Shown: one piece after another, positions 19,447 to 28,867 of the stretch
How positions within the stretch are numbered: the first letter of the stretch is position 1
Layout: each line of letters starts with the position of its first letter
Assembly: GCA_004000515.1 (NCBI GenBank)
Contig: CP034537.1
Span: 6,469,501 to 6,533,500, forward strand
Direction of reading: 5' to 3'
Length of the DNA stretch: 64,000 nucleotides
Source: Pseudomonas poae
GTDB lineage: Bacteria; Pseudomonadota; Gammaproteobacteria; Pseudomonadales; Pseudomonadaceae
Program-made: the position numbers and the translations under genes
The notes under the pieces: model-generated
Databases searched by the model: none
Told to the model about the DNA's origin: nothing
The model's input: the letters and a program-made list of their open reading frames with translations, nothing else

Positions 19447-21108
19447 TCAGGCGTGCAGCATCAACATATCCTCAAAAAATCCACCGACAGGTTCCGTGGG
19501 ATGGCACAGCTGGATCTCCAGGACCCAGGCCATTTCACTCGGGGGAATTTCCAGGTCCGCCAGCTCTTTGTTTTCGAACAACGCGTGAGGGAAATCCGCA
19601 AGGCGATGGCCCGCAAGGTTGCGCGCCAGCCTCCAGCCTTTTGACACGGCGCTCTGCTCGGCAAAGTCATAGAGTTCGCGGCCGGTGAGGCCACGCAACC
19701 AGGCGTCGCGGGTTTCATCGAACACCTCGTGCAGTGCGGTTTTGCACGCCAGGTGCAGCGGCGAATCTCCGAACACAAAGGTATCGCCGTAGTCGCCCTC
19801 GTAGCCGTCCCACACCGGTCCCAAGTCAACCACGACAATGTCGCTGGCGCGCAGCCTGCGCTGGGGGTCAATCCCTTCGCGAGATGGGCGGATCGTGTCG
19901 TCGCCAAAGCGGATATAGGTCGGGTGCCAGGTGTGGGACGCGCCCATGGACTGCAACTGTTCAGCGGCCATATCGAGGGCCTCGCCGGTCGTCATGCCAA
20001 CCCTCAATTGACTGGCGATTGCCGCCAGGGCGCGAATGGACTGCGCGCGCGCCGCTAGCATGCCGTCCAGGGAGTAGCGCGGGCCGACCTTTTCCCAAAT
20101 CGGATGCAGTGACATTGGCGCGTTGCCAGCACTCGACTGGCCGCTGGGCACAAAGGCTTCCGCGACAAACCGGTGGCTGGGCAAACCCGCGTCAAGGCAG
20201 TGCGTACGCACCTGACTGATCATCGAACTATTTCCGCACGCGTACACGTGGGCCGTTTCCCAGGGATGCCCATGGCTCAGCGCAACCTCCTGCACCCGAC
20301 CTTGCGAAGCCAGCACCGGGTGCCAGTGAAAACGCGGGTGGTCGATGACGGCTCTATCCAGGAACACGCCGTCGTAAAAATCTGTCGGCTGCGTGCCACC
20401 CCAGTACAACGTCACGTCGACATCACGCGCCAACGCGGTCAGAAGAATCGGTTTGATACCCGCGTAACCGGTGCCCGTGGCGAACAGGACCACAGGTGCA
20501 TCGTCATTGTCCTGCCAGGTACAGGCACCAAAAGGCCCTTCCAACTGCAACAGATCGCCGGCATCAAGGTCGCCCAGGATGACCTCGGAAAAAAGCCCGC
20601 CGCTCACTTGGCGAATCTGGAAAACGAGGCGCCCATCGTCCTCGCCCGGGAGGTTGGCGATCGAGAAACACCGCGAATCGCCGTCGACCAGGCGGAACTT
20701 GAGGTACTGCCCCGTTCGCACCGCCAACGGCCTGTCCGGCATCACGACCAGTTCAACGATGTCGGGGCTCAATGCGCGCTTGCTCACAACCTGCGCCTCA
20801 ACCATCAATACCGGCGTGTCTAGGGACCAACCGGGAATTTCCAGGCGCATGTCGCCGCATGCGTGGCTTTGGCACAGCAGCATTTCATTGGCCGCGAGGG
20901 GGTAGCATGGCGCGGGAGCGTCCGGCGCCAAGTGCTTGGCCCGGTACTCGCCTTGCGCCACCAGCACCTTGCATGACCCGCACGCGCCGCGTCGGCACGA
21001 GAACGGCACGGACAGGCCATTGGCGAGCATCGCGTCGAGCAACAACTCGTCACCGGTTTCAAAGGTCTTCCCCGAGGGGGACAGTTCGATGACATGACGT
21101 GTATTCAT
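19447..21108 (-). CDS. 2Fe-2S ferredoxin / FAD-NAD(P) reductase fused to an M24 peptidase-like domain
   Basis: 553 residues in one intact frame. Residues 1-95 form a plant-type ferredoxin with cluster ligands Cys38, Cys43, Cys46 and Cys79 (CRRGACGSC and LLC). Residues ~100-325 form a flavin reductase domain with RCFSIANLP (FAD) and LFATGTGYAGIKP (NAD(P)H). Residues ~333-553 resemble creatinase/aminopeptidase P: VVVDLGPVWDGYEGDYGDTF (two Asp), AGHRLADFPH (His), VLEIQLCHP (Glu) and VGGFFEDML (Glu), so all five metal ligands are kept. The junction is NAPMSLHPIWEKV. I found no hidden stop or start in another frame there. Divergent from a MocR regulator. Confidence 0.8.
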   Translation of the reverse strand: MNTRHVIELSPSGKTFETGDELLLDAMLANGLSVPFSCRRGACGSCKVLVAQGEYRAKHLAPDAPAPCYPLAANEMLLCQSHACGDMRLEIPGWSLDTPVLMVEAQVVSKRALSPDIVELVVMPDRPLAVRTGQYLKFRLVDGDSRCFSIANLPGEDDGRLVFQIRQVSGGLFSEVILGDLDAGDLLQLEGPFGACTWQDNDDAPVVLFATGTGYAGIKPILLTALARDVDVTLYWGGTQPTDFYDGVFLDRAVIDHPRFHWHPVLASQGRVQEVALSHGHPWETAHVYACGNSSMISQVRTHCLDAGLPSHRFVAEAFVPSGQSSAGNAPMSLHPIWEKVGPRYSLDGMLAARAQSIRALAAIASQLRVGMTTGEALDMAAEQLQSMGASHTWHPTYIRFGDDTIRPSREGIDPQRRLRASDIVVVDLGPVWDGYEGDYGDTFVFGDSPLHLACKTALHEVFDETRDAWLRGLTGRELYDFAEQSAVSKGWRLARNLAGHRLADFPHALFENKELADLEIPPSEMAWVLEIQLCHPTEPVGGFFEDMLMLHA

Positions 21109-21185
21109 AACAACCTCGGGGTGAGTGAGGCCTGATTGTTGCGCTAGACTAGGCCCATTAAAACCTCCAGTTTTGGATACTTCAG

Positions 21186-22696
21186 ATGGTCCAGATGCGA
21201 AAATGGCGGCCGCTGCTCAAGCTGGACGAACGTGCCGGCCAAGCGTCCTATCGCACGATTGCCGAAGGCCTCGTGACCGCCATCGTCGAGGGCGATTGCC
21301 GCCCGGTACGTTGTTGCCGGGCACGCGGGAAATGGCGCAATTACTCGACGTCAACCGCAAGACCGTGATCCTGGCCTACGAAGAGGCCATGACCAAGGGT
21401 TGGCTGGTCAGCGAGCCGCGACGCGGGACCTTCGTCAATGCGCAACTGGCGCCCAAGCACCTGCCGAGTCGCGTGCAGCAGTCCTTTGCACCGCCTATCC
21501 TGGCCCAGCCGGTCGTGCCGTATTTCACCCAGAACGCCCAGGTGACGGCGCTGCAACACCAGCAAAACGCACTGTTTTTCGATAACGGCACCAGCGACCA
21601 CCGCTTGCTGCCCCAAGCCGTGCTGCATCGCTATTACCGCAATGCCCTGCGCAACAGCTTTACATCCAACACCGTGCGCTACGGCAGCGAGGGCACTGGT
21701 TACCATCTACGCTGCGCACTGGCCGAAATGTTGCGCAATAACCGCGGGCTGACGGTAGGCGCCGAGAACATCTGCCTGACCCAAGGCACCCAAATGTCGC
21801 TGTACCTGACCGCCAGCCTCTTGCTGAAACCCGGCGACGTGGTGCTGGTGGAGCGCCTGAGTTACCCGCCGGCCTGGGAGATTTTCCGAAAGCTGGGCGC
21901 GCAGCTGGTCACGGTGGACGTAGACGAAGAAGGCTGTCGCACCGACCAGATCGATCGCCTGTGCCGCACGCATAAAGTGCGCATGATCTATCTCACGCCA
22001 CACCACCAGTTCCCCACCACCGTGAGCCTGCACGCGGCGCGACGGCAACAACTGTTGGCATTGGCGGCGCTGCATGACTTCTGCATCATCGAAGAAGATT
22101 ACGACCACGAATATCACTTCAACGGGCGGCCCTACCTGCCCCTGGCCAGCGACCGCGCGCAGCGCCATGTGATCTATGTGGGTTCATTATCCAAGGCGCT
22201 CGGCTCAACGTTTCGCTGCAGTTATGTGGTTGCCCCCGCGCAGGTGGTTGAGGCCCTGCACAGCAACGCCGCGCTGATGCTGGGCGATGCCGATGCAGTG
22301 GCGCAGAAGATGCTCGCCGACCTGATCAACGACGGCGAACTCAAGAAACATCTGCGCCGAGTCTCGAAGGAATACCGCGCCCGTCGCGAAACCTTGCAGG
22401 GTTGCTTGCATGAGGCATTTGGCGATCGGATCAAGGTGCGGGAACCGGAAGGCGGCCTGGCGCTGTGGGTACGCTTCGACGACGAAATCAATGTTGATTC
22501 AATGGTGAGCGCGGCCGTTGGGCACGGGTTGGTCGTGCGCAGCGGTCGGCAATTCTCACCGATGGATCAGCCGGAAAATGCGCTGCGCCTGGGATTCGCC
22601 TCACTCAACCAGGATGAAATCCGCGAGGCGACGTTGCGTCTGGCCCGAGCATGTGGGGAGGAAAACGAAACGCCCGCCGAAGACAGTCAAAACTGA
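21186..22696 (+). CDS. MocR/PdxR-type regulator (GntR HTH plus aminotransferase domain), frame interrupted
   Basis: About 500 residues when restored. The N-terminal GntR winged helix (SYRTIAEGLVTAIVEG, then RLPPGTLLPGTREMAQLLDVNRKTVILAYEEAMTKGWL) is split by a missing G near 21290. After this comes a fold-type I aminotransferase-like domain with IYLTPHHQFPTTVS, CIIEEDYDHEYHF and GSLSKALGSTFRCSYVV, where the Lys binds PLP. Such regulators sense amino acids or PLP. It is divergent from the fused reductase/M24 gene, which is its likely target. Confidence 0.85.
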
Positions 22697-22831
22697 CAGC
22701 CTATTGCACCAGCAATTGTAGGACGACTCTTGATCACCCACCCTCTATTGAAGTGCCAAATCTTGTTTGCCTAGAGTGACGCCAGCAGCGAATTTCCCTG
22801 CAGGACAGGCATAAACAGATGAGTGCACGCG

Positions 22832-23649
22832 ATGAGTGACGCCCTATCGAACGGAACCACCCACACACAACCAACACCTGCCGCTTTACCCGACAACACC
22901 CCTGAACCGACATCTACTGACACCAAGCCTGAACTGCTGCTCGCAGATCCCGAGTTCGTCATGCGCGGTGTGGCGTGGAACCCGCTGTGCGATGCCGCCA
23001 CGCCCTTGATCGGCCTGGTGATCCGAATACGGCGCCTGGACCAGCATGCGGACGTGCCTGCGTTGTACCGCAGCGTCAGCAACCAGATCACCACAATCAT
23101 GGAAGAAGTCAGCCTACTCGACTACGACGACGGCATGCTCAAGGCCTATTCCTACAGCCTGTGCCTGTTATTGGATGAAGTTGTCATGAACACCGCCTGG
23201 GGCAAGTCCTCCACGTGGAGTGCACGCTCACTGCTCAGTCAGTTTCATGCAGAGACGTGGGGTGGCGAAAAATTCTTTACCGTCATGAACAACATGATCC
23301 CCGAAGCGGCCCGGTACCAGCATGTACTGGAGTTCATGTACCAGTGCCTGGTCTCCGGTCTCAAGGGCAAATATGGCGCCCATACCAACGGCGACGACGA
23401 AGTACAAAAATCATCACCCAACTGCACGGCCTGCTGCGTCCCCTGCGCGGCGAAACACCAAATCGCCTGACCAACCCACTGGCCAACGTCGCCCCGCGCA
23501 ATTACCGCATCAAACGCACGTGGCCGCTGTGGACGCCGTGGGCCCTGGCCGCCGTCGTACTGGCCACGGCTTACACGATCTACACCCTGCGCCTGAACGC
23601 TATCACCCAAGAGGTGCTTGCCTCGCTGGACAAAATTCTAAAGCTCTGA
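22832..23649 (+). CDS. tssL: T6SS protein TssL/DotU family, frame interrupted
   Basis: Inner-membrane T6SS protein of the DotU (type IVB-like) family, ~272 residues when restored. The cytoplasmic domain is RGVAWNPLCDAATPLIGLVIRIRRLDQHADVPALYRSV...EVVMNTAWGKSSTWSARSLLSQFHAETWGGEKFF, the usual DotU signature. A missing A near 23408 separates it from the C-terminal part PLRGETPNRLTNPLANVAPRNY and a membrane helix (LWTPWALAAVVLATAYTIYTL). No OmpA domain is present. It is the first gene of a VgrG cassette with no other structural T6SS genes in view. Confidence 0.82.
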
Positions 23650-23680
23650 CCCCTACGTAAAAAAACTATCAGGAGGCCAT

Positions 23681-23938
23681 ATGCCTGCCGTCGTATTGGT
23701 CGGTCACGACCATGCTTGTCCATCGTGTGGACCGGTCACTGTCACCAGTGGATCAGGAAGTTTCACTGTCAACGGACGAGCCGTCGCCCGTATTGGCGAC
23801 ACGCTCGGTTGCGGAGCCGTAATTTCCAGCGGTTCAGCGTTGATGATTATCGAAGGCCAACCTGTAGCAAGGATCGGGGACACCACCGATCACGGCGGCG
23901 TCCTGGAAAACGGCGACGCCAGCTGGCTGATCAACTGA
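23681..23938 (+). CDS. PAAR domain-containing protein
   Basis: 85 residues forming one short PAAR repeat domain (GHDHACPSCGPVTVTSGSGSFTVNGRAVARIGDTLGCGAVISSGSALMIIEGQPVARIGDTTDHGG). It is the zinc-bound cone that caps the VgrG spike of the type VI secretion system. A good AGGAGG site precedes it. There is no toxin extension, so the effector function is in the downstream genes. Confidence 0.92.
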   Translation: MPAVVLVGHDHACPSCGPVTVTSGSGSFTVNGRAVARIGDTLGCGAVISSGSALMIIEGQPVARIGDTTDHGGVLENGDASWLIN

Positions 23939-23963
23939 GCCGAACTCACCACAAGGAGGTTTC

Positions 23964-26330
23964 ATGCCCCGTCAAAGCGACCTGCGTTACACCTTCGAAC
24001 CGCTACGGGGCGATCCCTTCGAAGTGGTCTCATTTACCCTTCAGGAAGGCCTATCCCAACCGTTCAAACTGGAACTCGAACTCGTCAGCCATCACCAGGC
24101 CATCGACTTCTACCGCATGCTCGACCTGGCGGCAGTGTTCACGATCTGGCGCGATGACACCCCGGTTCGCTACGTCCACGGTTTGGTCAGCCTGTTCCAG
24201 CAAGGTGACACCGGCTTTCGCCGCACTCGCTACACCGCCATAGTTGAACCGACTCTGAAACGTTTCGACCTGCGCTCCAACTGGCGCATCTTCCAGGGCC
24301 AGACCGTGCCCGACATCATCACCAGCATGCTGGCCGAGCAAAAGCTGACTGACATCCGCAGCGAGATCTGCTTCGAGCATCAGCCTCGCGAATACTGCGT
24401 ACAGGCCGGCGAAACCGACCTCGACTTCATCGCCCGCCTCGCCGCCGAGGAAGGCCTGCTCTACACCTTCGAACACCGCGTCGACGGCCACACCCTCATC
24501 CTCACCGACCGCGTCGGCGGCCTCGGCACCATCGGCACCCACACCGATTGCCCGGTGATCTACCAGCCCATGGGTGGCGGCGACTCCAAGGAACCGGCGC
24601 TGAACCGCTTCCACTACACCGAACAAGTGCGCACCGCCGTGCAGGTGCAGCGCGACTACACCTTCACCCATCCGCGCTATAGCCAGCAGCACACTGCCAC
24701 TGGCGATCAGGACCTGAACAACCAGCACAAAGACTACGAACGCTACGACTACCCAGGCCGTTACAAGCGCGATATCGCCGGCAAGCCCTTCACCAAAACC
24801 CGCCTGGCCGCGCTGCGCAACGACGCCAAGTTGGCGCACCTGGAAGGCGACGATGAGCGCCTGCAACCCGGGTTGGCGTTCGACCTCAACGAGCATCCGC
24901 GTGAAGACTTCAATGACCGCTGGCGAACCATCGCCATCAGACACGAAGGCAAGCAGCACACCAGCTTGCAGGAAGAGTCGTTCGGCAGTGGCCTTGGTAC
25001 GTCTTACTCGTTGAAAGCCAGCGCCATCCGCTGGACCTCGGATTGGAAAGCGCCACTGCGTGACAAACCGTGCATCGACGGCCCGCAAATGGCCACGGTG
25101 GTCGGGCCTCCCGGCGAGGAGATTTATTGCGATGAATGGGGCCGGGTCAAGGTGCAGTTTCCGTGGGACCGTTCGGACAAAAACAACGACCAGAGTTCGT
25201 GCTGGATCCGTGTCGCTCAAGGCTGGGCAGGCGCGACGTGGGGGGCCATGGCCGTGCCGCGCGTGAATCAGGAACTGATCATCAGCTTTTTGGATGGCGA
25301 CCCTGACCAGCCTATCGCCACGGGCCGCACCTACCGCCAGACCAATCTGCCGCCGTATGAGCTGCCCAAGCACAAGACACGGATGACCATCAAAAGCCGC
25401 ACTCATAAGGGTGATGGCTTCAATGAACTGCGTTTTGAGGATGAGTTGGGCCACCAGGAGGTGTTTATCCATGCCGAGAAAGACAAGAACGTTCATATCA
25501 AGAACAACAACACTCACTACGTGGGTAACGACCGAAGCGAGAAGGTCGAACACGACGAGCAGGTAGAAATCGGCCGCAACCGCAGCAAGCGAGTAGGTAA
25601 CGATGAGCACATTGCTATTGTGCAGGATCAGCATCTGCAACTGGGCCGTGACCGAATTGAGACGCTGGGACGTAATCATCGCACCAGCATCGGCGGGGAC
25701 CGCGTCGAGGAAATTGCCAACAACCGGCATGATAAAATTGCCGCTGACCATAATATCCAGATTGGAGGCAGTGCCGAGCAATCAGTCCAAAACCGCTACT
25801 CCCTGTGCGCAGGGCAACGCATTGAGCAAAAAACGACAGTGTTCGATGTTTCATCGGGCGAACGCATTGTCCTGAGGGCCCCCGGTGGCAGCATCACGAT
25901 TGATAGCGATGGCATTACCCTTGATGGGCTGACCATCAAGATCAAAGGCCCCGTCACCACAGATGCAATCGGTATGGGCAACCCGCTCGGCAGCCCACCA
26001 TCCCCCGCCGCACCACTTGGAGCATTCCTGGGACGTTACACGTTGCTGAAGAACGATCAACGTGCTTTCGCGGGCTATCGATATCGCATCACTGATGGCG
26101 CCACCCTACTCAGCGAAGGCCTCACCTGCCCCCAAGGGGCAACTGACTGGACTGTTACCGAGGCATCCAGACCCGTGCAGGCCCACAAGGCAATCATGCG
26201 CGACGATCAGCGAATCACCGAAACCTGGCAGCCCTATCTGATGGCTTTCGATGATGAGACCCCACCTGTAGAGACCAAGGTCATTTTTCCTGATGACTTT
26301 CTTGCCCATTACAGCGAAGGCCTCGACTGA
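23964..26330 (+). CDS. vgrG: type VI secretion system tip protein VgrG
   Basis: 788 residues, intact. The N-terminal gp27/gp5-like region (about 1-480) has REYCVQAGETDLDFIARLAAEEGLLYTFEH and the OB-fold block ATVVGPPGEEIYCDEWGRVKVQFPWDR...SCWIRVAQGWAGATWGAMAVPRVNQE. A beta-helix spike (about 490-670) is built of short repeats (VGNDRSEKVEHDEQVEIGRN). The end (about 690-788, GRYTLLKNDQRAFAGYRYRI) resembles the transthyretin-like adaptor that docks effectors. Its stop overlaps the effector start by one base. Confidence 0.95.
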   Translation: MPRQSDLRYTFEPLRGDPFEVVSFTLQEGLSQPFKLELELVSHHQAIDFYRMLDLAAVFTIWRDDTPVRYVHGLVSLFQQGDTGFRRTRYTAIVEPTLKRFDLRSNWRIFQGQTVPDIITSMLAEQKLTDIRSEICFEHQPREYCVQAGETDLDFIARLAAEEGLLYTFEHRVDGHTLILTDRVGGLGTIGTHTDCPVIYQPMGGGDSKEPALNRFHYTEQVRTAVQVQRDYTFTHPRYSQQHTATGDQDLNNQHKDYERYDYPGRYKRDIAGKPFTKTRLAALRNDAKLAHLEGDDERLQPGLAFDLNEHPREDFNDRWRTIAIRHEGKQHTSLQEESFGSGLGTSYSLKASAIRWTSDWKAPLRDKPCIDGPQMATVVGPPGEEIYCDEWGRVKVQFPWDRSDKNNDQSSCWIRVAQGWAGATWGAMAVPRVNQELIISFLDGDPDQPIATGRTYRQTNLPPYELPKHKTRMTIKSRTHKGDGFNELRFEDELGHQEVFIHAEKDKNVHIKNNNTHYVGNDRSEKVEHDEQVEIGRNRSKRVGNDEHIAIVQDQHLQLGRDRIETLGRNHRTSIGGDRVEEIANNRHDKIAADHNIQIGGSAEQSVQNRYSLCAGQRIEQKTTVFDVSSGERIVLRAPGGSITIDSDGITLDGLTIKIKGPVTTDAIGMGNPLGSPPSPAAPLGAFLGRYTLLKNDQRAFAGYRYRITDGATLLSEGLTCPQGATDWTVTEASRPVQAHKAIMRDDQRITETWQPYLMAFDDETPPVETKVIFPDDFLAHYSEGLD

Positions 26331-27208
26331 TGCCAGTAATCCCCATTGCCCGAACTCTCGCTCACGTTATCGACAAAGCCTATCGGGCCTACCGAGCAAA
26401 CCAGGCTTATGAAAACGCCAAAACTGCCGCCGAACTGGCCCAGCTTGCCGTAGAGATTAACGAGCGAAGAAAGCAGATTAAAAAAGTTCTTCAAGACACC
26501 ATCGAAGCAATGACGCGTGAAATCGACCGCAAAAGTTCCACGTTTGCCGCAGTAGACCGGGGTGGCAACAGCACGGTTTCTCGAAGAGGGAAGGAGAACG
26601 TGAATTTCAAGGAATACATCGAACGTAAAGTACCTTTTCGCCCAGCTATCAGCCAAGTCTGCACAGTCGCCCTGCAGGTGCCGATCAAGGTGCCACGCCG
26701 CATTCGCAAGAAGATCGCGGGCGACAGAGTGGAAACCACGATTGAGGTTGCACTCAAGCAGTTCACGGCCTCGTTGTTCTTTGAGTCCGTGGACGAGGCG
26801 CTGGAATGGAGAAGCCCACTCAAGGCCGAGCCGAACTACAACCGCAGCAGCCAAAAAGCGTTGCTTGGCGATCCAACAACTCGCCCCAAACGGTTTGGCA
26901 GCGCGATACAGCCATTCTGGCCTCGCCCGAGCTCTCTGGCACCGGATTTGGTGGTAGTGGAATACCGTCAGGAGCCCTTTGAGATCGAAAACGTATTTGC
27001 GGCGGTCGAGATCAAGTTTCCAGGGGATTGGGTAAAACAAACACAAATAGACCAATACGCTGAGCTTATGACGCCGAGAACTGGAATCAGCCGAAAAAAG
27101 ATTGGGAGGGAGAAAGTGGCCTTGCTACGCGTTCCGGAAGATTGCACTGGCTTTGAAACGGATGACAAACAGCCCCCTACATCCAAGGGCACCAAAAACA
27201 GGAGGTGA
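26330..27208 (+). CDS. T6SS effector, VRR-NUC nuclease (TseV-like)
   Basis: 292 residues, read from an ATG overlapping the vgrG stop. The N-terminal ~65 residues are helical and probably coiled (AAELAQLAVEINERRKQIKKVLQDTIEAM). The C-terminal half has the PD-(D/E)xK pattern of VRR-NUC domains: PDLVVVEY with Asp206, AVEIKFPGDW with Glu227 and Lys229, then Asp233, Gln239 and Tyr243. This matches TseV-type DNase effectors of the T6SS. The adjacent downstream gene is the expected immunity gene. Base composition is AT-richer than vgrG, suggesting exchange of the effector module. Confidence 0.8.
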   Translation: MPVIPIARTLAHVIDKAYRAYRANQAYENAKTAAELAQLAVEINERRKQIKKVLQDTIEAMTREIDRKSSTFAAVDRGGNSTVSRRGKENVNFKEYIERKVPFRPAISQVCTVALQVPIKVPRRIRKKIAGDRVETTIEVALKQFTASLFFESVDEALEWRSPLKAEPNYNRSSQKALLGDPTTRPKRFGSAIQPFWPRPSSLAPDLVVVEYRQEPFEIENVFAAVEIKFPGDWVKQTQIDQYAELMTPRTGISRKKIGREKVALLRVPEDCTGFETDDKQPPTSKGTKNRR

Positions 27209-27210
27209 AC

Positions 27211-28210
27211 GTGAGTACTACCCATAATTTGTTTGATGAAGATGAGCGTGATGAATTTATTGCAGAGCTCAAGGAATGGCCAAACACTGATTGGGGTACG
27301 GACGATGCCCGACACAGCGTCAGCCCTTTCATCAATTTCTATTTCCCCCCTGGCCCGGATAACCACAAAGAGGCAGCTCTGCTGATGGTGGATATCCATG
27401 AAGCCTTCGAACAACTTCTTGGCAAACCTTACACCGTTGGCACCCATCCAATTTCGGAGCGTCCACACCCGTATGGCTCTACACGCCTGCCAGATCTTCG
27501 TGAAAAGGCCAGAAAGAGTTCCGACGAGGAATCCTTTGTTTTTAATTTTACCGACGAAAAAATCATGCCTCGTCACCGACGACAGCAGGATATTTCTGGC
27601 GCACATGGTTCAAAAGATACGAAGGAAGAGACACCGCGTACTCCTCAATTACGTTCTATTACCGCTGGCAATGGTGGCTGGACAACCGCGAAGCGTGGCG
27701 CCGTTTTGTGCTCAAGACCATCGATCTGCTCAAGGCGCATCAGGTCTACAGCGGCTTCGCCATGGCCAACCCACTCGAATTTGGTACGCGATCAGCCGTC
27801 ACCACTTGGGAGCGAGCATTAGCCCCCAGCTTCTACGGCCTGGATATCGACTACGCCTTTAGCATGCGCGGCGAACTGATCAGCGGCATCCGCCCCCCAC
27901 CTGGGCCTTCCTGCTCGCCGACCACTGGCGCGAAAAACTTGACCTGACCCGCGAGCAAATACGTACGGCGCTGTCTCACCCACGCATCAGCATCACCGAA
28001 TTACAGAGCGGCCAATGGATCGAACTGGGCGATCAGCCAGAGTTGTATCCGGTCGAACAAGGCGTGCCCGAACTGCCCATGCTCTTGAACAAACTGCTCA
28101 AGCCGATCCGCAACGACGACTTGGGATTGCTGGGCTTCGGCCAATGGGACGGCGACCCCAACGAGCGTTTTACCGACGCTGACAGCCGGCGCTGGATGGC
28201 CCGCTTTGAC
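27211..28210 (+). CDS. T6SS immunity protein, DUF3396/TsiV family, at least two frame breaks
   Basis: It starts at GTG 27211 behind GGAGG, 2 bp after the effector stop. Joined across frames it reads as a DUF3396 (type VI immunity, TsiV) protein of ~330 residues: INFYFPPGPDNHKEAALLMVDIHEAF, then YRWQWWLDNREAWRRFVLKTIDLLKAHQVYSGFAMANPLEFG, ERALAPSFYGLDIDYAF, ISGIRPPTWAFLLADHW and GFGQWDGDPNERFTDADSRRWMARF. The breaks are a lost A near 27560 and a lost C in a C-run near 27893. It should protect the cell from the neighbouring nuclease. Cytoplasmic, as no signal is seen. Confidence 0.72.
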
Positions 28211-28774
28211 ACTGACAGCGATTGGCCTACGCCAGCAACGCGCTTCATCGCTCCATTGCCCATGCCTTCTGCAAAAGCCTCTACACCGATGCCTATACGC
28301 ATGGCGGCGGGAACCGCTTGCATTCAAGCCGGATGGTGGCTGGTTCCAGGGCAGGCGCAAACCCGGCGAGCCTTCAAACAGGGCGAGATCATGCCAGGCC
28401 TCGATGCGGCGTCCACAGACGATCTGGTGACATGGCAGCGTGATCTTGATCAAACAGCACCAGCGCCGGCCCGCTATGCCAATACCCATGAACCGGCGCC
28501 TCGCGCGGGACGCTGGGAAGTTGAAAACAACCGATTCGTCGCACGCGATGTTCAGTTGAACGAACGGCTCCCCGCCCATGAAGGCCGGGTTGTGCGCTGG
28601 CACTGGACGGTCAGCGGCATGCGCGCGAACAGCGGTCAACCCTGCCCGTATCCGGGTACCTGGGTGTGTGAATATAAGTTGGAGAGTAAGCAAGTCATTG
28701 AGCACGGCGTTTTGATGCCGACTGTGGATGGCGAGAGCGTCGTCTGGCTTTGGATGGGACTGCAGCCATCGTGA
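28211..28774 (+). pseudogene. C-terminal half of a second immunity-like protein (Imm71/Imm72-like), decayed
   Basis: Immediately after the DUF3396 end, translation gives LAYASNALHRSIAHAFCKSLYTDAYTHGGGNR in one frame. A second frame then gives AFKQGEIMPGLDAASTDDLVTWQRDLDQTAPAPARY, GRWEVENNRFVARDVQL and RVVRWHWTVSGM...CPYPGTWVCEYK...GVLMPTVDGESVVWLW. The AYTHGGGNR, CPYPGTW and GVxMP blocks are those I recall from Imm71/Imm72 immunity proteins. About half of the usual N-terminus is missing and the frame shifts at least once near 28,310-28,330. It looks like the remnant of a second immunity gene joined by deletion. Confidence 0.5.
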
Positions 28775-28808
28775 TAGCGACGGATAAGCATGGATTTTCG
28801 CGCACAAA

Positions 28809-28842
28809 CAAAAACGCCGATCATCTCTGATCGGCGTTTTTG
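28809..28842. terminator. strong bidirectional terminator
   Basis: A 15-bp perfect stem (CAAAAACGCCGATCA and its complement) with a 4-nt loop and T-runs on both sides. It ends the immunity transcript. On the other strand it would have ended the tRNA-Gly transcript before the island was inserted. Confidence 0.92.
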
Positions 28843-28849
28843 TTGAATA

Positions 28850-28867
28850 TGGAGCGGGAAACGAGAC
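28850..28867 (-). other. ICE attachment site: 18-bp 3' end of tRNA-Gly(GCC)
   Basis: TGGAGCGGGAAACGAGAC is the reverse complement of the last 18 bases of tRNA-Gly(GCC): part of the T arm, the acceptor stem and CCA. This is the core sequence I know for integration of ICEclc-type elements. To its right the tRNA sequence stops matching after two or three more bases, so no tRNA gene is present here. This is the distal att copy. The intact tRNA-Gly and the integrase gene should be at the other end of the element. Confidence 0.88.
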
